64,000 nt of DNA from Sphingobacterium humi (GTDB lineage: Bacteria > Bacteroidota > Bacteroidia > Sphingobacteriales > Sphingobacteriaceae), in NCBI RefSeq assembly GCF_009768885.1, contig NZ_WSQA01000008.1, forward strand, positions 124,001 through 188,000, read 5' to 3'. Below, piece by piece: positions 54,563 to 63,603 of the stretch. The notes under the pieces are model-generated. The model did no database searches and was not told the origin of the DNA. It was given only the letters and a program-made list of their open reading frames with translations. Position numbers and translations under genes: made by a program. How positions within the stretch are numbered: position 1 is the first letter of the stretch; every line of letters starts with the position of its first letter.

Positions 54563-54570
54563 TATTTTTG
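54563..54570 (+). promoter_or_regulatory. -7 box for truB-ribF
   Basis: TATTTTTG matches TAnnTTTG and lies in the 216-bp gap after uppP, 64 bp before truB. It supports an independent transcript for truB and ribF. Confidence 0.5.
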
Positions 54571-54633
54571 CAGGAAATTTGAGGCAAACCAACAGATTCC
54601 AGCAAATCTGGTTGCTGCTAAAAACACAATTGA

Positions 54634-55362
54634 ATGAAGCAAGTGCGTAACTTACACGAAGATACAGACTTTAACTTTGCCACTGGCGAAGTATTATTGA
54701 TCGATAAACCCCTAACCTGGACCAGCTTCGATGTAGTCGGAAAACTTAGAAATACCTTAAAACCCTTGAAATTAAAAGTTGGCCATGCCGGGACATTGGA
54801 TCCTTTGGCAACAGGCTTGCTGATTGTTTGTACCGGTAAAATGACCAAGCAAATCGACCTGTTTCAAGCGGAAGATAAAGAATATACTGGAACCATAACC
54901 ATTGGTGCTACTACCCCATCCTACGACTTGGAGACCGTGATTGAACAAATTAAGGATTACAGTCACATTACAGAAGCGCAGGTGCATGCGGTGGCCGCTA
55001 GTTTCCTAGGCGATCAAGACCAATACCCACCAGCGCATTCTGCCATTAAAATAGATGGAGAACGCGTGTATGAGAAAGCCCGTCGCGGTGAGGAAGTAGC
55101 TCTAAAATCGCGTCGCGTACATATTACCACCTGTGCCATAGAAAAGATTGAATTTCCAGTGTTGCACTTCCGTATCCAATGTAGTAAAGGAACCTATATC
55201 CGTTCTATTGCGCATGACTTTGGTGCTAAGCTTGGCGTAGGTGCTCATTTATCCAGCTTACGTAGAACAAAAAGCGGCGACTTTGATGTTGAGAAGGCTT
55301 GGAATCTTCCGGAACTTATCGAGTTGATAAAAGAAAAAAAGGACCTAAACCTCCTGAAATAA
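54634..55362 (+). CDS. truB: tRNA pseudouridine(55) synthase
   Basis: Makes pseudouridine 55 in the tRNA T-loop. The 242-residue protein has LLIDKPLTWTSFDVV, the catalytic Asp in GHAGTLDPLATGLLIVCTGKMTK (near residue 55), and YPPAHSAIKIDGERVYEKARRGE. It is shorter than E. coli TruB because the C-terminal PUA domain is reduced or absent, which is normal in many bacteria. It is 16 bp before ribF. Confidence 0.95.
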   Translation: MKQVRNLHEDTDFNFATGEVLLIDKPLTWTSFDVVGKLRNTLKPLKLKVGHAGTLDPLATGLLIVCTGKMTKQIDLFQAEDKEYTGTITIGATTPSYDLETVIEQIKDYSHITEAQVHAVAASFLGDQDQYPPAHSAIKIDGERVYEKARRGEEVALKSRRVHITTCAIEKIEFPVLHFRIQCSKGTYIRSIAHDFGAKLGVGAHLSSLRRTKSGDFDVEKAWNLPELIELIKEKKDLNLLK

Positions 55363-55378
55363 ACAGCATATACCACAC

Positions 55379-56359
55379 ATGAAAATATATAGAAATCTGG
55401 ACGAATTTGAACCATTGGATTATGCCATCGTAACGATAGGTACATTTGATGGCGTGCATGTTGGCCACCAGAAGATTTTAAATAAGATCACCGAATTGGC
55501 GAAGCATAATACCGGAGAGTCGGTATTATTGACCTTCTTCCCTCACCCGCGCTTGATTATCAATCCGGATGATGATAGCCTTCGTCTTATCAATGATATT
55601 GAAGAGAAGGTGGAACGCTTGGCCCTTGCCGGCATTGATCATTTAATTATTACACCCTTTACCCGCGACTTCTCGAACCAGAGCCCGGAGGAATATATTT
55701 CCAACGTGTTGGTGAATAAGATTGGCTGTAAGAAGATTGTTATTGGCTATGACCATCACTTTGGTAAAGACCGTAAAGGCACCATTAAGGAGCTTATCCA
55801 TAATGCGAGTATCTTCGATTATACCGTAGAGGAAATTCCGGAACAGGATATTGAGGATGTGGCTGTCTCTTCGACACGTATTCGTGAATCCTTGATCAAA
55901 GGTGATATTGACACGGCGAACAAATACTTAGGCTATCCTTTTGAACTGACTGGCACCGTTATTCGGGGCGATCAAATCGGTCGGGAGATTGGATTTCCTA
56001 CCGCAAATCTGCATGTGCATGAAAGCCATAAATTGATTCCGGCCTACGGTATCTATGCGGTGGAGGTTGAAATATACCCGCGTGCCTGTGATATTGAAAC
56101 CGGAGAATACTTCCAACCGGAACCGGAACGCATCGCCAAAGGCATGTGTTACATCGGTACCCGCCCTACCGTAGATGGCATGACCAGAAAGATTGAGGTC
56201 AACCTTTTAGATTTCAACGATGACTTATATAGCAAGACTATCCGGGTAAAATTCCTCTCCTTCATCCGGCACGATCAATGGTTTGAAAGCTTAGACCTGA
56301 TGAAAGAACAGATTAAAAAGGACGAATTAATGATTCGGGATTTCTTCCAGAATGCGTAA
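55379..56359 (+). CDS. ribF: Bifunctional riboflavin kinase / FAD synthetase
   Basis: Converts riboflavin to FMN and FMN to FAD. The 326-residue protein has the N-terminal adenylyltransferase domain (TIGTFDGVHVGHQKIL, ISSTRIRESL-like VSSTRIRE) and the C-terminal kinase domain (DQIGREIGFPTANLHVHE, and the YGIYAVEVEI and GTRPTVDGMTRKIEVNL strands). It is directly downstream of truB, a common order. Confidence 0.96.
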   Translation: MKIYRNLDEFEPLDYAIVTIGTFDGVHVGHQKILNKITELAKHNTGESVLLTFFPHPRLIINPDDDSLRLINDIEEKVERLALAGIDHLIITPFTRDFSNQSPEEYISNVLVNKIGCKKIVIGYDHHFGKDRKGTIKELIHNASIFDYTVEEIPEQDIEDVAVSSTRIRESLIKGDIDTANKYLGYPFELTGTVIRGDQIGREIGFPTANLHVHESHKLIPAYGIYAVEVEIYPRACDIETGEYFQPEPERIAKGMCYIGTRPTVDGMTRKIEVNLLDFNDDLYSKTIRVKFLSFIRHDQWFESLDLMKEQIKKDELMIRDFFQNA

Positions 56360-56409
56360 GTAAGTCTGGATTACGCAAAGAATAAGACAAGGGAAATACA
56401 CAAGATATT

Positions 56410-56443
56410 AAAAAAGCATCGTTTATTAAACGATGCTTTTTTA
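56410..56443. terminator. Bidirectional terminator after ribF
   Basis: The stem aaaaaagcatcgttt/aaacgatgctttttt is symmetrical and sits between ribF and the convergent small lipoprotein gene. Confidence 0.9.
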
Positions 56444-56460
56444 ATGTTTTATAGGATAGC

Positions 56461-56673
56461 TTACCATCTACCACGGACATCATCATAATGTCTTGATTTT
56501 TTACCTTTTTTCTTTTGTTGCCCTGGGGCAAATTGTTTAGCCGATTTCTTTCCGTAAATCTTCTTAGCTTGTCCTGGTGGCATCTTTTTGCCTGAGTGAT
56601 GATGATGCGAATAACAGGATACTGCTGTTAAAGCCATCATTACTACCATAATTAATCCAATAATACGTTTCAT
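56461..56673 (-). CDS. Small His/Lys-rich lipoprotein
   Basis: A 70-residue precursor with a lipoprotein-type signal (MMALTAVSCYS). The mature peptide of about 50 residues begins with a four-histidine run and carries a PPGQAKK...SAKQFAPGQQKKK pattern repeated twice. I recall similar PPGQAKK-type small proteins in other Bacteroidota, so this is likely a real gene. Histidines near the membrane anchor could bind metal; this is inference. Function is unknown. Confidence 0.7.
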   Translation of the reverse strand: MKRIIGLIMVVMMALTAVSCYSHHHHSGKKMPPGQAKKIYGKKSAKQFAPGQQKKKGKKSRHYDDVRGRW

Positions 56674-56753
56674 AAGTTCATTCTTTATTCTACTATACGT
56701 TTAACCAAATATCAGGCCATTATTGATAATAGACTTAAAACGTTAGCGAAGGA

Positions 56754-58070
56754 TTAATTATCAGATAATTGATAAAGGGCATGTAGCTTCGCATGCGGCA
56801 GGATAAAAAAGCCATGCAATTGAAGTCCGTTTGTTGTTCTAGCACGACCTTCCAGGCGTATTTTCTCCCAACGATCAAAGAATGGCAGCCATCCTAAATG
56901 TTTGATAACTGAAGCATTTTTCTGATAAGTCAGGTTAAACACTGTTTTAGCCTTTTCGAAGGTAGCTGTCTGCCCTGCAACTGAATCTGTAGACAGACTG
57001 ATGATATCACCTTCGGATTTCCGGTTGAATTTATAAAACAACTTTTCAGGAAGGTAGCCCAGTAAATGCGGCGAAGCTTTTAAACGAACCAGTAGATTCG
57101 GTGCATCCACTTCCTGCTCCTGCTTCACTTCCTTCATTTCAAAGTTATCGTCGTATTCGTAGGAAATAATAGTTTCCATCTGTTTGACATCCTTTGGCAT
57201 CCATTGCAAGTCAATATAGCCACCATAATATTTGTACAGGCTATCTACAGGCACCTTTAAGTCTTTCCATAAACTATCCTTTGCTTTCAACCAGGCACTT
57301 AGGTCGGCATCGAGGTAAGCATGCAATACAGGGTTTCCGGAAACTGCCAAAGCTTGCGGGGCATCCGGGAATCGCCATTGCTCGGAGCTAAAGAAAGCAT
57401 CGGCATGGATGCTGCCATTCTGAAAGTCCATACTGATCCAATCTTTGTTGCTGCTGGTCCATAAGAGGTCATTGCCATGTTGATCGGCATGCTTGCTGGT
57501 CCAACTATGTGCCGGAATCCAATCTTGTTGGGTACTGTTCAGGAGCTCCAACATGCTGGCCGAGCGATCTGTACTATCCTTCCCTATTGCAAATATTACC
57601 TGCGATTCATTGTATAGAAACGCTAGTTTCTTTTGCTGGTAATAGGTAAATCCGCCGTCTAGTGGCCTTGCAATGGAATCCAGGTCTTTGGCTACGTAAG
57701 TTTGGATAAAGCGTTTGAAGCGGTCTATATTACCGATATTCTGGATGGTATAATAGGTTTCTGCATTCGAGCTATCGGCAAACAGGTAAAGCATGGCCGG
57801 AATCTTCATTCCTGTGCGCCACAGCTTTTCACGTTTCCTGTCAGCAGAATCCTTTTCAGCGAAAAAGTAAGTATTCGGGTTGCTGATGGCATTTCCCATT
57901 AATTCCATGAACAGACCATCTACATTTACCTGTAAAAGGGCCGTTGTATGCTTTGGTATAAGGATATCCTTCGCCTTGGAGGCGCGAATTTCTTTATAAA
58001 TAAAAAGACCTATAGCTATGCCAGCTATAAGTCCTATCAGGGTATAACAAATCTTTTTAAGCAATCTCAT
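56754..58070 (-). CDS. Membrane-anchored envelope protein of unknown function
   Basis: A 438-residue protein with an N-terminal membrane helix (YTLIGLIAGIAIGLFIYKEI) and a large periplasmic domain rich in Trp and Tyr. It is reminiscent of the larger neighbour in its KHTTALLQVN start and in the LYLF and FAIGKDS strands. I do not recognise a named family with certainty. It begins 4 bp after the preceding gene on the minus strand (58075), so the pair is co-transcribed. A DUF3352- or DUF4836-like beta-rich fold is possible. Confidence 0.6.
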   Translation of the reverse strand: MRLLKKICYTLIGLIAGIAIGLFIYKEIRASKAKDILIPKHTTALLQVNVDGLFMELMGNAISNPNTYFFAEKDSADRKREKLWRTGMKIPAMLYLFADSSNAETYYTIQNIGNIDRFKRFIQTYVAKDLDSIARPLDGGFTYYQQKKLAFLYNESQVIFAIGKDSTDRSASMLELLNSTQQDWIPAHSWTSKHADQHGNDLLWTSSNKDWISMDFQNGSIHADAFFSSEQWRFPDAPQALAVSGNPVLHAYLDADLSAWLKAKDSLWKDLKVPVDSLYKYYGGYIDLQWMPKDVKQMETIISYEYDDNFEMKEVKQEQEVDAPNLLVRLKASPHLLGYLPEKLFYKFNRKSEGDIISLSTDSVAGQTATFEKAKTVFNLTYQKNASVIKHLGWLPFFDRWEKIRLEGRARTTNGLQLHGFFILPHAKLHALYQLSDN

Positions 58071-58074
58071 GCTG

Positions 58075-60084
58075 TTAATCTTCTAATTCCATAGTCCAAT
58101 TATTGATCAAATCTACTAAGAAAGATAATGCATTTCCTTTTTTATGTGGAAATTCTATCGACAGCTCCCCTTTCATGCTGTTTCCTTTAATTTTATCTGT
58201 GATCATGTGTATATTGCCATACTCCGTCATGTTATCGATGGTTTTTCCCATCGCTCCAGAAATAGGAAGATCCATCGGTTCTAGGATTTCTGGCAATTTC
58301 TTGGAATTGAACACAAAAGCAACAGGTTTGTTTTTAACCAGTTTTAAGAATTCCTTGTTCGCCGTTCCTTTGTAACTGTTGTCTTTAATAGCCTGTAGCT
58401 TCTCGAGATTATTGCCTAAATAGACAATACCTTTATGGATCAATAAATAAGGGGTAATTCCATCACTTTTCCGGGTATCGACTTCATATATGCCACCATT
58501 ATCGATCATCCCTTTCTCCCGAACAGCAACTTTAATTAATCTTTCGAAAATACGGGTATCCTCAGAAGAGAACATCCAAAGGAACTCAGGAATACTCTCC
58601 ATTTTTGTTTTTTCTACTTCTTTATAGTTATAGTCGGCATCATACTCGTAATCGGTATAGGTAATTTCCTTCTGCGTTACGCCATTAATAACGATCAGGT
58701 TATCTCCTTTAAATACTTTGGCGATGGCCTTTTCATCCAACATCACGTCGAAGATATTGCTGAATAGATCGATGATCTCGGTATATCTATTATCGGTATC
58801 ACCCCCATAAACACGGGCAACAAGATTCGGCAAGTGATTCAAGTAAGCTTCTGTATTAAAGTTGACGGTCAGAAAGCCTAAAGCATTTTCATCAAGGAAC
58901 TTATAAAATGAAGGATTCATTTTAATCTTATACATATCCTTGTAGATTTTCGACATTTCTTTATCCAATTCTACATCTGCTATAAACTTTAATTTATAAC
59001 CCTCTACCACGGCTGCACCGCTTACGCCTTCATAGCCGTAATCAAAAGTCGGGCGCATTCCGAAAGCACTATACAAGACGTCGGTTGGGTAATAATATTT
59101 GTAAAGGTCTTTTATTTTATCAATATGGAAACGCATAAGTTCATTATCCTTGATATTGCGAATTGATTTCGATTTATAAGACCCTAATTTCCCGGCAATT
59201 AAATCGTTCAACTTCTGATCGACCCATTGCGATACCAGTACATTTTTTATGGAATCATTATGTAGTTGTACTTTGCGGTATTCCAGGTAATAGTCGTCTT
59301 GATATTCGTCTTGTTCAAGCACAGAGTCTATATACGTAAATTCATCTGTTTGCGGTTCAATTCCTATGGTACGTGGCGCCGGAATGGTATCAATTTCTAC
59401 CATGGTTTCCGCTTCTTCTGCCGCTTCGGTGGCAGCTTCTGCGGCTTCAACCACTTCTTCCGCTATTTCAGTTTCTTCCGGATCCCATTCTTCCCAAGTG
59501 GTAGATACGGTATCTGCCGGTTCGGCAATGTCAATATCCTCTAAGTCATAAGCTTGATCTACTTCATCCTGTAGTCCAAATCGCTTCTTAACATCTTCTT
59601 GCCTAAAGAAAGGATCCATGGCTAGACCGCCTAAGATGTAGAGTGTTTTATCGTCCCAGCTCACTCTTGCCGTACGGTCACTTGAATAAATGGTCGACAA
59701 GCCGTTCACTTGTTCAATTTTCTTCCCTTTGGGCAAAATAGACTCAAACTGGCTTCTGTTGTTCAACGGAAACAAGGCACCAATATACTGCACAGAATCG
59801 GTACTGATGGAGTTGATGTAGGCATTCGATTTGATGTCTATTCCCATCTCTTCGATATGATTGGCTTGGACAGGATTGTTCTTCCCGATGAGGTTTTTAA
59901 AAAATCCTAATCGGCTTAAAATGGTATTTACTTCTTGAGCATCGGCATGTTTAAAGAAGGCTTTGCCGTTGAGGGCGAAAACCATATTCGATTCTGCGGG
60001 CACTTTATTAATTAAGTCCTGGGCAAAGGATGGACTCGCCATTCCAATTGCGCTGGCTATCAGGGCTAATTTTAATGTATTCAT
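58075..60084 (-). CDS. Exported DUF4836-like protein with acidic linker
   Basis: A 669-residue protein with a signal peptide (LALIASAIGMASPSFAQ). It begins LINKVPAESNMVFALNGKAFF and repeats IGALFPLNN- and KLKFIADVEL-like strands. An acidic low-complexity segment (about residues 195-275, dominated by E, A and D) separates two folded parts; the C-terminal half contains FLTVNFNTEAYL. It resembles proteins annotated DUF4836 in Bacteroidota, but I am not certain. Downstream 56754 encodes a related-looking product, and upstream 60116 a lipoprotein. Confidence 0.55.
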   Translation of the reverse strand: MNTLKLALIASAIGMASPSFAQDLINKVPAESNMVFALNGKAFFKHADAQEVNTILSRLGFFKNLIGKNNPVQANHIEEMGIDIKSNAYINSISTDSVQYIGALFPLNNRSQFESILPKGKKIEQVNGLSTIYSSDRTARVSWDDKTLYILGGLAMDPFFRQEDVKKRFGLQDEVDQAYDLEDIDIAEPADTVSTTWEEWDPEETEIAEEVVEAAEAATEAAEEAETMVEIDTIPAPRTIGIEPQTDEFTYIDSVLEQDEYQDDYYLEYRKVQLHNDSIKNVLVSQWVDQKLNDLIAGKLGSYKSKSIRNIKDNELMRFHIDKIKDLYKYYYPTDVLYSAFGMRPTFDYGYEGVSGAAVVEGYKLKFIADVELDKEMSKIYKDMYKIKMNPSFYKFLDENALGFLTVNFNTEAYLNHLPNLVARVYGGDTDNRYTEIIDLFSNIFDVMLDEKAIAKVFKGDNLIVINGVTQKEITYTDYEYDADYNYKEVEKTKMESIPEFLWMFSSEDTRIFERLIKVAVREKGMIDNGGIYEVDTRKSDGITPYLLIHKGIVYLGNNLEKLQAIKDNSYKGTANKEFLKLVKNKPVAFVFNSKKLPEILEPMDLPISGAMGKTIDNMTEYGNIHMITDKIKGNSMKGELSIEFPHKKGNALSFLVDLINNWTMELED

Positions 60085-60115
60085 GGTTATATATTTATCA
60101 GATCTACGTTTATGT

Positions 60116-60784
60116 TTAAAAATATAGGCTGTTTGCCAGGCTAACCTTACCGTTAATCAGGTTTGGAATGCTGGCCTTTAGCATCACCGCTTGCTTATTA
60201 GGTGATAATTTCCCGGCAGTATTGGTTTGTTTCTGTACCGGTTTCTGAAATCGGTAAATACTGGTGTAAAAAGCCTGATCGAATGACTTTTGATTCTCAG
60301 GCTTCAATTTATTGAACTCTTTCTTTGCATCAGGACTTAAGCGATAAGAACGAACAAAAGATTTCTTTGAGGCATCATATGCATAGGAAGAATAGTCGTT
60401 AAACTTAGATTTAAAGTGTAATGCTAAGGTTTTGGTATATGCATTTAAGGCTTGTACATCTTGGAAGTCGCAAGAAACACTAGCAATGTAATTATCAAAG
60501 TCTAATCGATGGTTGACATTTGAAATACCCTTGGTATTTTTCAGCAAGGCCACCACAGTATTGATTTCTTTTCTAATTTCGGCCTCCGAAGGGATTTTGA
60601 AGCCATCAATTTTATCAAGCTTCATTAAGGATGCGGCCTTTGTTTTACTTTTACTGAGGTTTAAGGTCCCTTTTATAGATCCGGAACCGTTGGCTTTCAT
60701 ATCAATTTCTTCAACGATATCGAAGCAGGAACTTAAACTAAAAGTCGTTAATAGCAAGATTATTAAATAAATCAGTTTCTTCAT
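60116..60784 (-). CDS. Lipoprotein of unknown function
   Basis: A 222-residue precursor with a clear lipobox (TFSLSSCFD) and an N-terminal strand IVEEIDMKANGSGSIKGTLNLSK. That strand resembles the start of LppM-type or other beta-rich periplasmic domains. A helical, K/S/D-rich C-terminal region follows. No named domain is recognised. It lies 31 bp before the signal-peptide gene at 60084 in the same direction, so the three envelope genes may form a unit. Confidence 0.6.
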   Translation of the reverse strand: MKKLIYLIILLLTTFSLSSCFDIVEEIDMKANGSGSIKGTLNLSKSKTKAASLMKLDKIDGFKIPSEAEIRKEINTVVALLKNTKGISNVNHRLDFDNYIASVSCDFQDVQALNAYTKTLALHFKSKFNDYSSYAYDASKKSFVRSYRLSPDAKKEFNKLKPENQKSFDQAFYTSIYRFQKPVQKQTNTAGKLSPNKQAVMLKASIPNLINGKVSLANSLYF

Positions 60785-60952
60785 TTTATAAATATCTAGC
60801 GAAAATAATAAGTTTTACGCAATACCCACATCACTGGTTTCAGTGATTTTTTTAAACTTAGGATTTTCCACCTAAAAAACACATGTTATTCCTACGAGAA
60901 TTATATAATATAGCAAGACAGCTACCCCTAAAACCTTATTTTTGCGCAAAAT

Positions 60953-60982
60953 AAAAGGGTAGACTTCGGCCTACCCTTTTAT
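60953..60982 (-). terminator. Terminator after panD
   Basis: The stem aaaagggtag/ctaccctttt with an 8-nt loop lies 18 bp downstream of the panD stop on the minus strand, followed by TTTTATTTTG. Confidence 0.85.
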
Positions 60983-60999
60983 TAAATGATTAAAATATA

Positions 61000-61368
61000 T
61001 TAATATTCGTACTTCTCTATCGATTTGATTTGATTATTACCTTCCGTAAAAACTAAGGTTGGCTGATAGGTATCTGCCTCCTCCGGACTTAATTGCACGA
61101 AGGAAAGAATATGCACCGTATCGCCTAATTTTGCATGCAGCGCCGCACCACCATTCATACATACCTCACCACTCCCCCGTTTTCCTGGCAACACATAGGT
61201 CATAATCCGACTGCCATTTACGGCATTATTAATATAAACCTGTTCGTATTTTTTAATGCCGGCGGCGTCTAATAAATCAGCATCGATGGTGATAGAGCCA
61301 TTATAGGCAACATTGGCCTCAGTTACTTTTACGGTATGAATTTTAGCTTTTAAAATTGTTAATTCCAT
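61000..61368 (-). CDS. panD: Aspartate 1-decarboxylase (PanD) precursor
   Basis: Forms beta-alanine from aspartate with a self-made pyruvoyl group. The 122-residue proenzyme has the cleavage site Gly24-Ser25 in AYNGSITID, Lys9, Arg54 and Tyr58 at the canonical positions, and the NGGAALHAKLGD segment. All catalytic positions look intact. It follows a cysteine-synthase-like gene and a DUF6695 gene instead of the usual pantothenate gene panC, so besides coenzyme A synthesis it could serve a specialised pathway; that is inference. Confidence 0.95.
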   Translation of the reverse strand: MELTILKAKIHTVKVTEANVAYNGSITIDADLLDAAGIKKYEQVYINNAVNGSRIMTYVLPGKRGSGEVCMNGGAALHAKLGDTVHILSFVQLSPEEADTYQPTLVFTEGNNQIKSIEKYEY

Positions 61369-61386
61369 GTACTTATTCGTATTTAA

Positions 61387-62433
61387 TTATATTGATTGTT
61401 TAATCTGTTGATAGTTTAATTTATTGGATAAAAAAGGGATATCCTTTCCTTGCTGATGCAGGATATGTTGCTGATGATGTACCTTATAGGTGAATTGATA
61501 AGGCGCTTGTTCATCAAAGCTATCCGCTGTTGATCCAGCTACGCGGTAATCCAGTTCTCCTAGTGCGTTATAGCGATGTATGTAATATGCATCCGGTTCT
61601 GGGACTAGTGCATACCAACAACCCTCGCCTAAACCACCTAACCATTGAGCCTGCGTTGGAATATGCTTAGGGCGTTCAGGTTCTTGAATATAGCCTAAAT
61701 GAGTATCCGGAGGAAGCTGCTTGGCTCGACTTGCGGAGAAGTTATCGGTAAGCTGTTGCACTTGAAATTTTAAAGATTCCCAGCGAGTCCAGGTTAAGCT
61801 GTGTAAGGTTTTCTGTTCATAACAATATAACGCTCCTTTCCCATTCGCATTGGCCACATTACTGATCGGGCTTGCTTTCAAGGATTCCGGATATAATATT
61901 TTAGAGATTCGAGGGTCATTTTGCATCATCCCTTCACACATAATTTGCGCCACATACCTCGAGCAACTGTTATTCCCTGCAGCCAGCGCACCATACAATA
62001 CCGGCCCTTGATCCACAAGTGCTGCAGCAAATTTCTCCGCCTTTTGAAAGCTGATACTTTCAGCAACCGAGCAATACAAGGGGCCTGCCCCATGCGTAGC
62101 CATAGCCATGGATTCCAGCTCTTCGAGGATAGCTTCCAGATTCGTCAGCTTTTGATCGGTTTGAAACTGTGCTATCGTTTTTATGGTTAAGCGAGGATCC
62201 GAGGAAGCGGATCTTGCTCTGCCATATCCTCTAGGACAGATATATCGTCCAAAGTCGAAATACAAGACTTGACCGGAGTGGCGTTCGATCAGTAGAATAG
62301 CTGCATGGCCTATTTTAAAATTAAGGTTCTTGACTAAGCCTATGCGTTTTAAAAATGCAAACCAAGCTTCATCGCCCCGAGCCGTTTGATCGGGCCAGGC
62401 GATAGGAATAGCGATATCAAAGTAGGTATGCAT
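61387..62433 (-). CDS. DUF6695-like protein, possible permuted papain-fold enzyme
   Basis: A protein of about 348 residues with no signal peptide. It contains GHAAILLIERHSGQVLYFDF (about residues 42-61), followed by GRYICPRGYGRA and, near residue 158, NNSCSRYVAQIM. A His early and a Cys in an N-x-C-S-R-Y context later is the order seen in circularly permuted NlpC/P60 or papain-like enzymes; in PPPDE/DUF-type members these form the catalytic pair. The longest frame starts with TTG 62436, but the ATG at 62433 overlaps the preceding stop. Chemistry is unknown; hydrolase or acyltransferase activity is possible. Confidence 0.6.
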   Translation of the reverse strand: MHTYFDIAIPIAWPDQTARGDEAWFAFLKRIGLVKNLNFKIGHAAILLIERHSGQVLYFDFGRYICPRGYGRARSASSDPRLTIKTIAQFQTDQKLTNLEAILEELESMAMATHGAGPLYCSVAESISFQKAEKFAAALVDQGPVLYGALAAGNNSCSRYVAQIMCEGMMQNDPRISKILYPESLKASPISNVANANGKGALYCYEQKTLHSLTWTRWESLKFQVQQLTDNFSASRAKQLPPDTHLGYIQEPERPKHIPTQAQWLGGLGEGCWYALVPEPDAYYIHRYNALGELDYRVAGSTADSFDEQAPYQFTYKVHHQQHILHQQGKDIPFLSNKLNYQQIKQSI

Positions 62434-63410
62434 CAAAGCGAATTATAGATTTTTGAGGATTGGGACTTCTTCTCTTTGTATAATTTTTGAATGTACCGAT
62501 CACCATGATCTGGAAAGAACAAGATCAATTGGTCCTCCTCTTTTAAATTCATTTCTTCTTTATATTTTTCTAAGCAGGCCAACACAGCAGCACTAGAATA
62601 GCCAATAAGCTGATTTGTTTGTGCGTAATACTGCTTAGCGATGTCTTTACTTTCTTCCGCATCCACCTGGAAAATACGATCGACGACTTGGGGATCAAAA
62701 GCTCCAGGAATAAAAGTGCGTCCTATGCCTTCGATGGCATCGTGCAATTCCTGAAACTCAGGAACCATACCTGTTTCCACAAATCCCTGGTAAACGGATC
62801 GTACCGGTTCTACGCCCCAAATCTTAATCTGTCGGTTTTGCTCTTTTAAAAACCTACCAATACCAGAAATAGATCCCCCCGTACCTACGCCAATCAGCAT
62901 ATGCGTCACGGCCTGTTCACTTTGTTGCCAAAGCTCGGGTCCTGTGGTTTTATAGTGGGCTTTAATATTTGCTGAATTATAGTATTGGTTGGTGAAGTAG
63001 GCATTTTCTGTATTGGCAGCATAGGCTTGGGCTAGGTATTGGGTGGAGTTGAATATATGCATGCCTCTTGAATTGTCGCAGAGTTCGACTTCTGCGCCAT
63101 AGCTTTCCAATATTCGGAGTTTCTCTTGCGAACAGGTTTTGGACACGAAGATCTTCGCCCGATATCCCATTTTCCGCGCCAAGATGGCGATGCTTATGCC
63201 TGTATTTCCGCTGCTAGCTTCCACAAACGTACCACCCGGCTTAATCTTCTCATTCCGAATGGCATCCTCCATCATAAACCATGCTGCCCTATCCTTGGAA
63301 GATTTTCCAGGATTATGGCTTTCATCTTTAATATATATTTGGCTATTATAACTGGCCGATAAGAAGTTACACTTTCTTAATGGCGTATTTCCAATTGCTG
63401 TATTTATCAA
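62433..63410 (-). CDS. PLP-dependent cysteine-synthase-like enzyme
   Basis: A 325-residue fold-type II PLP enzyme of the CysK/CysM/CBS group. The PLP lysine is Lys39 in NPGKSSKDRAAW, followed by ASSGNTGISIA (substrate loop), FTNQYYNSANIKAHYKTTGPELW and GVGTGGSISGIGRF. The C-terminal SSGA motif reads YSSAAVLACL, which keeps the PLP-ring serine but changes the following glycine. It starts with a TTG preceded by a GGGGAAGGG site. As first gene of the operon with DUF6695 and panD, it may make a modified alanine rather than, or as well as, cysteine. Confidence 0.85.
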   Translation of the reverse strand: MINTAIGNTPLRKCNFLSASYNSQIYIKDESHNPGKSSKDRAAWFMMEDAIRNEKIKPGGTFVEASSGNTGISIAILARKMGYRAKIFVSKTCSQEKLRILESYGAEVELCDNSRGMHIFNSTQYLAQAYAANTENAYFTNQYYNSANIKAHYKTTGPELWQQSEQAVTHMLIGVGTGGSISGIGRFLKEQNRQIKIWGVEPVRSVYQGFVETGMVPEFQELHDAIEGIGRTFIPGAFDPQVVDRIFQVDAEESKDIAKQYYAQTNQLIGYSSAAVLACLEKYKEEMNLKEEDQLILFFPDHGDRYIQKLYKEKKSQSSKIYNSL

Positions 63411-63579
63411 ATCCCTTCCCCTAACATTTATTGTTCTATAATAAAAACGTATTGTTTAAAAGTATATTTTGGAGTTTTGTATCATTTTTATGATAAACCC
63501 CAAATAGTTTATAACGGTAATTAATATACACAAAATCAACGCCAGTTTATCATTTTTTTCCTATTCATGCATTTTTTTA

Positions 63580-63587
63580 TAGATTTG
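63580..63587 (+). promoter_or_regulatory. -7 box of the LapA-like gene
   Basis: TAGATTTG matches TAnnTTTG and lies 17 bp before the ATG. The spacer to any -33 TTTG is not convincing. Confidence 0.45.
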
Positions 63588-63603
63588 TTAACTATAGAAA
63601 CGT

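Noticed and set aside
59266..59551. Plus-strand frames of 92 and 61 codons opposite the acidic linker
   Set aside because: They are the antisense of an E/A/D-rich segment of the DUF4836-like gene and have Ser/Ala/Phe-biased low complexity.
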